Assembly: GCF_036053395.1 (NCBI RefSeq)
Contig: NZ_CP107942.1
Coordinates: forward strand, 1,206,501-1,270,500
DNA: 64,000 bases
From: Actinoplanes sp. NBC_00393
GTDB taxonomy: Bacteria > Actinomycetota > Actinomycetes > Mycobacteriales > Micromonosporaceae
Direction: 5' to 3'
The translations under genes and the position numbers were made by a program. Positions within the stretch are counted from its first letter, which is position 1, and each line of letters begins with the position of its first letter. Below the pieces are notes generated by a model, which searched no databases, was not told the origin of the DNA, and saw only the letters and a program-made list of their open reading frames with translations. Shown one piece after another: positions 61,129 to 64,000 of this stretch.

Positions 61129-63852
61129 GTGTTTTTAGGTGGCAGGTCGAGGTCATGGCGGCGCAAAGCCGTGGTGGCGGGGATCGGGTCCGTGTTGGTG
61201 GTCGGCGGAGGGTGGGTCGCTCTGCCGGCGTCCGCCGCGACCGTCCACCATGTCGCGGTCGGGGGTAGTGGCGAGGCCTGCACCGAGGCGCAGCCATGCG
61301 GCCGGATCAGCGACGCGCTGAGCGTCGCCGTCAACGGCGACACCATCATGGTCGGTCCCGGCACCTACGCCGAGAACGTCGAGGTGCCGAGCGGTCTCGG
61401 CGTGACCATCGCCGGTGCCGGCACCGCCACCACGGTGATCGATGGGCAAAGAAAACGCGTCGCCGTCTTGGTGCCGCCGACCTCGACCCTCACTCTCACC
61501 GGGATCGCCGTGATCAAAGGGATCGGGGCGGTCAAGAACGAAGGCACCCTCCGGATGGAGCGGGTCAGCCTGAGCGACAGCGGCGGCGCCTTTGGTGCGG
61601 GTCTCTACAACGCTGGTGACGCCACCGTTGTGGACAGCACCATCTCGGGGAACATGGCGGCTGTGCATGGCGGTGGCATCAACAATTCCGGAAGTCTCAC
61701 CATCCGGCGATCCACGATCGCGGGGAACTCGGCGGCCGTCGGCACCCCGGCCGCCACTGCGATCTTCAATGAGGGCCGGGTGGAGATGCACGACTCCACG
61801 GTCACCGGCAACGGGATGAACAGAGGCAACGCGGGCGGCGCGATCGTGTCGTTCGACGGCACACAGCCGAGCCCCACCGGGATTACCTTCGTCGGCACCC
61901 ACAACACGATCGTGGGTAACCGAGGGCCCGCGTTCATGACCTATGGCGGGGGGACGGACGGCGCCACGGTCAGGCTCGAAGCCTCGATCGTGAGTGGGCA
62001 GAGCACTCCGCCGCCGCCGCAGCCGCCGGACAACAGCCCGAACTGCCGCGACGTGAACTTCAGCGGCCGTTACAACGTGATGAGCGACGACTCGTGCGGG
62101 ACGGACCCGGAGACCGATGTGATCGGCGACCCGCAGGTGGCGGACCTGGCCCACGACGGCGGCCATACCGCCACCCATGCGCTCACCGCGACCAGCCCGG
62201 CCCGTAACGCGATCCCGGCCGATTCCCCGTTGTGCGGCGGCACCGACCAGCGTGGCGCCATCCGGCTGTTCCTCTACGCCACGACCTGCGACATCGGCGC
62301 CTACCAGTACACCGAGCCCGCGCCGAAGCTGACGCTGGAACCCGCCGACGGTATCCCGTTCGGCGAGCAGAACCTCGGCTCGACCACCACCCGCACCCTG
62401 ACCGTGCGCAACACCGGCGGGCGGCCGCTGGGCCTGGCCCAGATCAGCGTGGCCGGCGCCGGCTATGCGGTGGCCGCGACCACCTGTCAGAAGGACGGAG
62501 CGGCCGCGCCGGTGCCGCCCGGCGGAGACTGCGCGATCGACGTCTCGTTCACCCCGGCCTCGGCCGGGAACCTACCGGGCACGTTGACGCTGGCCGCCAA
62601 CGACGGTGACACCCAGGACCCGGCCGGCGTCACCAGGACCGTGCCGCTGACCGGCGCCGGATCGGGTGCCGTCCCGGTGGTCGCCGCACCGCCGAGCATC
62701 GCCGGGACCGCCGCGGTCGGTGCGACGCTGACCGCGCAGCCGGGCAGCTGGAACGGCCAGCCGATGTCGTACACGTACGCCTACCAGTGGCAGCGGTGCA
62801 CGGCCCAGGGCGCCGACTGTGCCGACATCGGCGGGGCCACCGACGCCACCTACCAGGTCACCGGTGCGGACGCCGGGTCACGGCTGCGGGTGCAGGTCAC
62901 CGCGAGCAACACCACCGGCGCCGGGACCCCGGCCGCCTCGGAGCCCACCGCTGTAGTGGTCGAGCCGCCCACCGGCCCGGTCAACAGCGCCCTGCCCACC
63001 GTCACCGGGCCGGCCACGGTCGGTGGGACGCTGACCGCGCGACCCGGCACCTGGACCGGCACGGCCCCGATCCAGTACGCGTATCAGTGGCAGCGGTGCA
63101 CCACCGCATGTGCTCCGATCGACGGCGCCACCGACGCCACCTACCGGCCCACCGCCGCGGACACCGGCGCCCGGCTGCGGGTCCAGGTCACCGCGACCAA
63201 CGCCGCCGGCCCGGGCGCCCCGGCGATCTCCGAGGTCACCGCCGAGGTGACGCAGCCGTCCCGCCCGGTCAACCGTGGCGTGCCCACCGTCACGGGGCAG
63301 GCCACGGTCGGGAAGGTGCTGACCGCCCAGCCGGGCACCTGGACCGGCACGGCCCCGATCCAGTACGGCTTCCAGTGGATGCGCTGCGCTGCCAACGGCA
63401 ACGGCTGCGCCCCGATCAAGGGCGCCACCAAAGCGACGTACCGCCCGGTCGTCGCCGACGTGGGCCGCAGGCTGCGGATCCGGGTCGCCGCGACCAACCC
63501 GGTCGGTACCGGGACGCCCGCCATCTCAGCGGCGACCGTGGCCATCCAGGCCGTCCGCCCGGCCAACCACAGCCGGCCCACCATCACCGGCTCCACCAAG
63601 ATGGGCAAGGTGCTCACCGCCAAGCCCGGCACCTGGACCGGCACCGCCCCGATCCGCTACACCTTCCAATGGCTGCGCTGCACCGACACCGGTAAGAGCT
63701 GCGTCGTGGTCCGTGGCGCCACCGCCAAGACCTACCGGCAGACACTGCGCGACGTGGGTAAACGGCTGCAGGTCCGGGTCACGGCCGGCAACACCGGCGG
63801 GACCGGCACCGTGACGTCACGCCCCGCGGGAGTCACCCGGCTCACCCGCTGA
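61129..63852 (+). CDS. Secreted right-handed beta-helix protein with four Ig-like repeats
   Basis: Large extracellular protein of 907 residues from GTG 61129, eight bases after GGGGGGA. A signal peptide ends ALPASA. Residues about 45-400 are a pectate-lyase-like parallel beta-helix (ISDALSVAVNGDTIMVGPGTY, GGGINNSGSLTIRRSTI). Residues about 405-515 form an ASH-type sandwich (FGEQNLGSTTTRTLTVRNTGG). The rest is four Ig-like repeats of about 97 residues (VGKVLTAQPGTWTGTAP). It may bind or cut a polysaccharide; no catalytic residues are confidently seen. Confidence 0.85.
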   Translation: MFLGGRSRSWRRKAVVAGIGSVLVVGGGWVALPASAATVHHVAVGGSGEACTEAQPCGRISDALSVAVNGDTIMVGPGTYAENVEVPSGLGVTIAGAGTATTVIDGQRKRVAVLVPPTSTLTLTGIAVIKGIGAVKNEGTLRMERVSLSDSGGAFGAGLYNAGDATVVDSTISGNMAAVHGGGINNSGSLTIRRSTIAGNSAAVGTPAATAIFNEGRVEMHDSTVTGNGMNRGNAGGAIVSFDGTQPSPTGITFVGTHNTIVGNRGPAFMTYGGGTDGATVRLEASIVSGQSTPPPPQPPDNSPNCRDVNFSGRYNVMSDDSCGTDPETDVIGDPQVADLAHDGGHTATHALTATSPARNAIPADSPLCGGTDQRGAIRLFLYATTCDIGAYQYTEPAPKLTLEPADGIPFGEQNLGSTTTRTLTVRNTGGRPLGLAQISVAGAGYAVAATTCQKDGAAAPVPPGGDCAIDVSFTPASAGNLPGTLTLAANDGDTQDPAGVTRTVPLTGAGSGAVPVVAAPPSIAGTAAVGATLTAQPGSWNGQPMSYTYAYQWQRCTAQGADCADIGGATDATYQVTGADAGSRLRVQVTASNTTGAGTPAASEPTAVVVEPPTGPVNSALPTVTGPATVGGTLTARPGTWTGTAPIQYAYQWQRCTTACAPIDGATDATYRPTAADTGARLRVQVTATNAAGPGAPAISEVTAEVTQPSRPVNRGVPTVTGQATVGKVLTAQPGTWTGTAPIQYGFQWMRCAANGNGCAPIKGATKATYRPVVADVGRRLRIRVAATNPVGTGTPAISAATVAIQAVRPANHSRPTITGSTKMGKVLTAKPGTWTGTAPIRYTFQWLRCTDTGKSCVVVRGATAKTYRQTLRDVGKRLQVRVTAGNTGGTGTVTSRPAGVTRLTR
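62680..63845 (+). repeat. Four tandem ~291-base coding repeats
   Basis: Repeats begin near 62680, 62978, 63269 and 63560, with 291-298 bases between starts. Each encodes TVTGxAxVGxxLTAxPGTWTGTAP, then YxxQWxRC, then a Gly-Ala-Thr stretch and VQVTATN. The second to fourth copies are closest. Confidence 0.75.
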
Positions 63853-63862
63853 CACCAACCCG

Positions 63863-63908
63863 GGTGTGGGGAGTCGCGGGCGCACCAGCCAGCGCGTCTC
63901 CCCACACC
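63863..63908. terminator. Bidirectional hairpin terminator
   Basis: GGTGTGGGGAG pairs perfectly over 11 bases with CTCCCCACACC around a 24-base loop. It lies between the beta-helix gene and the opposite gene at the window end. Confidence 0.65.
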
Positions 63909-63950
63909 GGCTCGGGGGATGGCCGTCGTCCCGGCGCGGGACCTCAAGGC

Positions 63951-64000
63951 TTACAGACCGGCGACGGCGGTCTCGATCTTCTTTGCACGTGACGGCTTGA
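63951..64000 (-). CDS. C-terminal end of a minus-strand gene (cut by window edge)
   Basis: The minus-strand frame reads KPSRAKKIETAVAGL and then a TAA stop. The rest lies beyond the window. The convergent position and the hairpin between it and the beta-helix gene support a real gene, but fifteen codons are too few to identify it. Confidence 0.4.
   Translation of the reverse strand, partial: KPSRAKKIETAVAGL

Overview
This 64 kb window is very GC-rich and uses GTG starts freely. Genes are packed with four-base ATGA/GTGA overlaps. The content points to a soil actinomycete of the Micromonosporaceae, most likely Actinoplanes or a close relative. Supporting signs are a myo-inositol catabolism cluster, a CBM2-GH5 cellulase, a methyl-accepting chemotaxis protein (motility), a PF04672-type methyltransferase, a giant SpoIIE/RsbW partner-switch protein and many secreted proteins. 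The taxonomic placement is inference. I saw no rRNA, tRNA, CRISPR array or phage genes.

Layout. 1-1131: the end of a CUT2-type sugar ABC permease and its single-domain ATPase. 1132-3550: a repeat-bearing non-coding stretch, then a complete ISAzo13-type insertion sequence with inverted ends and a possible TAA target duplication. 3722-15603: the inositol region. A GntR/HutC repressor is divergent from a long operon: iolC, a Cgl0159-type aldolase-like gene, iolD, iolA/mmsA, a CUT2 ABC importer (binding protein, permease, ATPase), iolE, iolG and a second TIM-barrel isomerase. No iolB is seen. 15663-18292: a TPR-like gene translationally coupled to an M16 metallopeptidase that ends in a tail built almost only of paired cysteines and aspartates.

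18304-28909: mostly single genes (VOC, PNPOx-like, kinase-fold phosphotransferase, secreted proteins, alpha/beta hydrolase, GNAT, a carboxymuconolactone decarboxylase-like protein with an MmyB-type regulator, YciI, an MCP, a CBM2-GH5 cellulase). A truncated remnant lies at 19135-19290. 28992-34660: a 1234-residue HTH-ATPase-WD40 protein with a repeat-rich divergent promoter, small secreted proteins, an EEP nuclease/phosphatase and a secreted-protein pseudogene. 34762-39730: a proline/glycine-repeat membrane protein, then a sugar isomerase/oxidoreductase pair divergent from a LacI regulator that carries a repetitive insertion.

39756-46444: a UbiB/ABC1-type kinase, then a 1374-residue hybrid histidine kinase, receiver, PP2C phosphatase and RsbW-type kinase followed by its likely STAS partner. 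46498-53817: secreted and TPR-like proteins, an AhpD-like protein, a methyltransferase and a membrane-anchored NACHT ATPase. 53880-58169: a ricin-type lectin and an oxidative aldose pathway (zinc dehydrogenase, SMP-30 lactonase, IlvD/Edd dehydratase). 58247-64000: a doubly truncated ECF sigma factor joined to a truncated neighbour, an unrecognised protein, a lipoprotein, a large secreted beta-helix protein with four Ig-like repeats, and the last codons of a minus-strand gene.

The best candidates for undescribed biology are the M16 peptidase with the Cys-Asp tail and its TPR partner, the single-chain histidine kinase/partner-switch protein, and the two STAND ATPases (WD40 and NACHT types).
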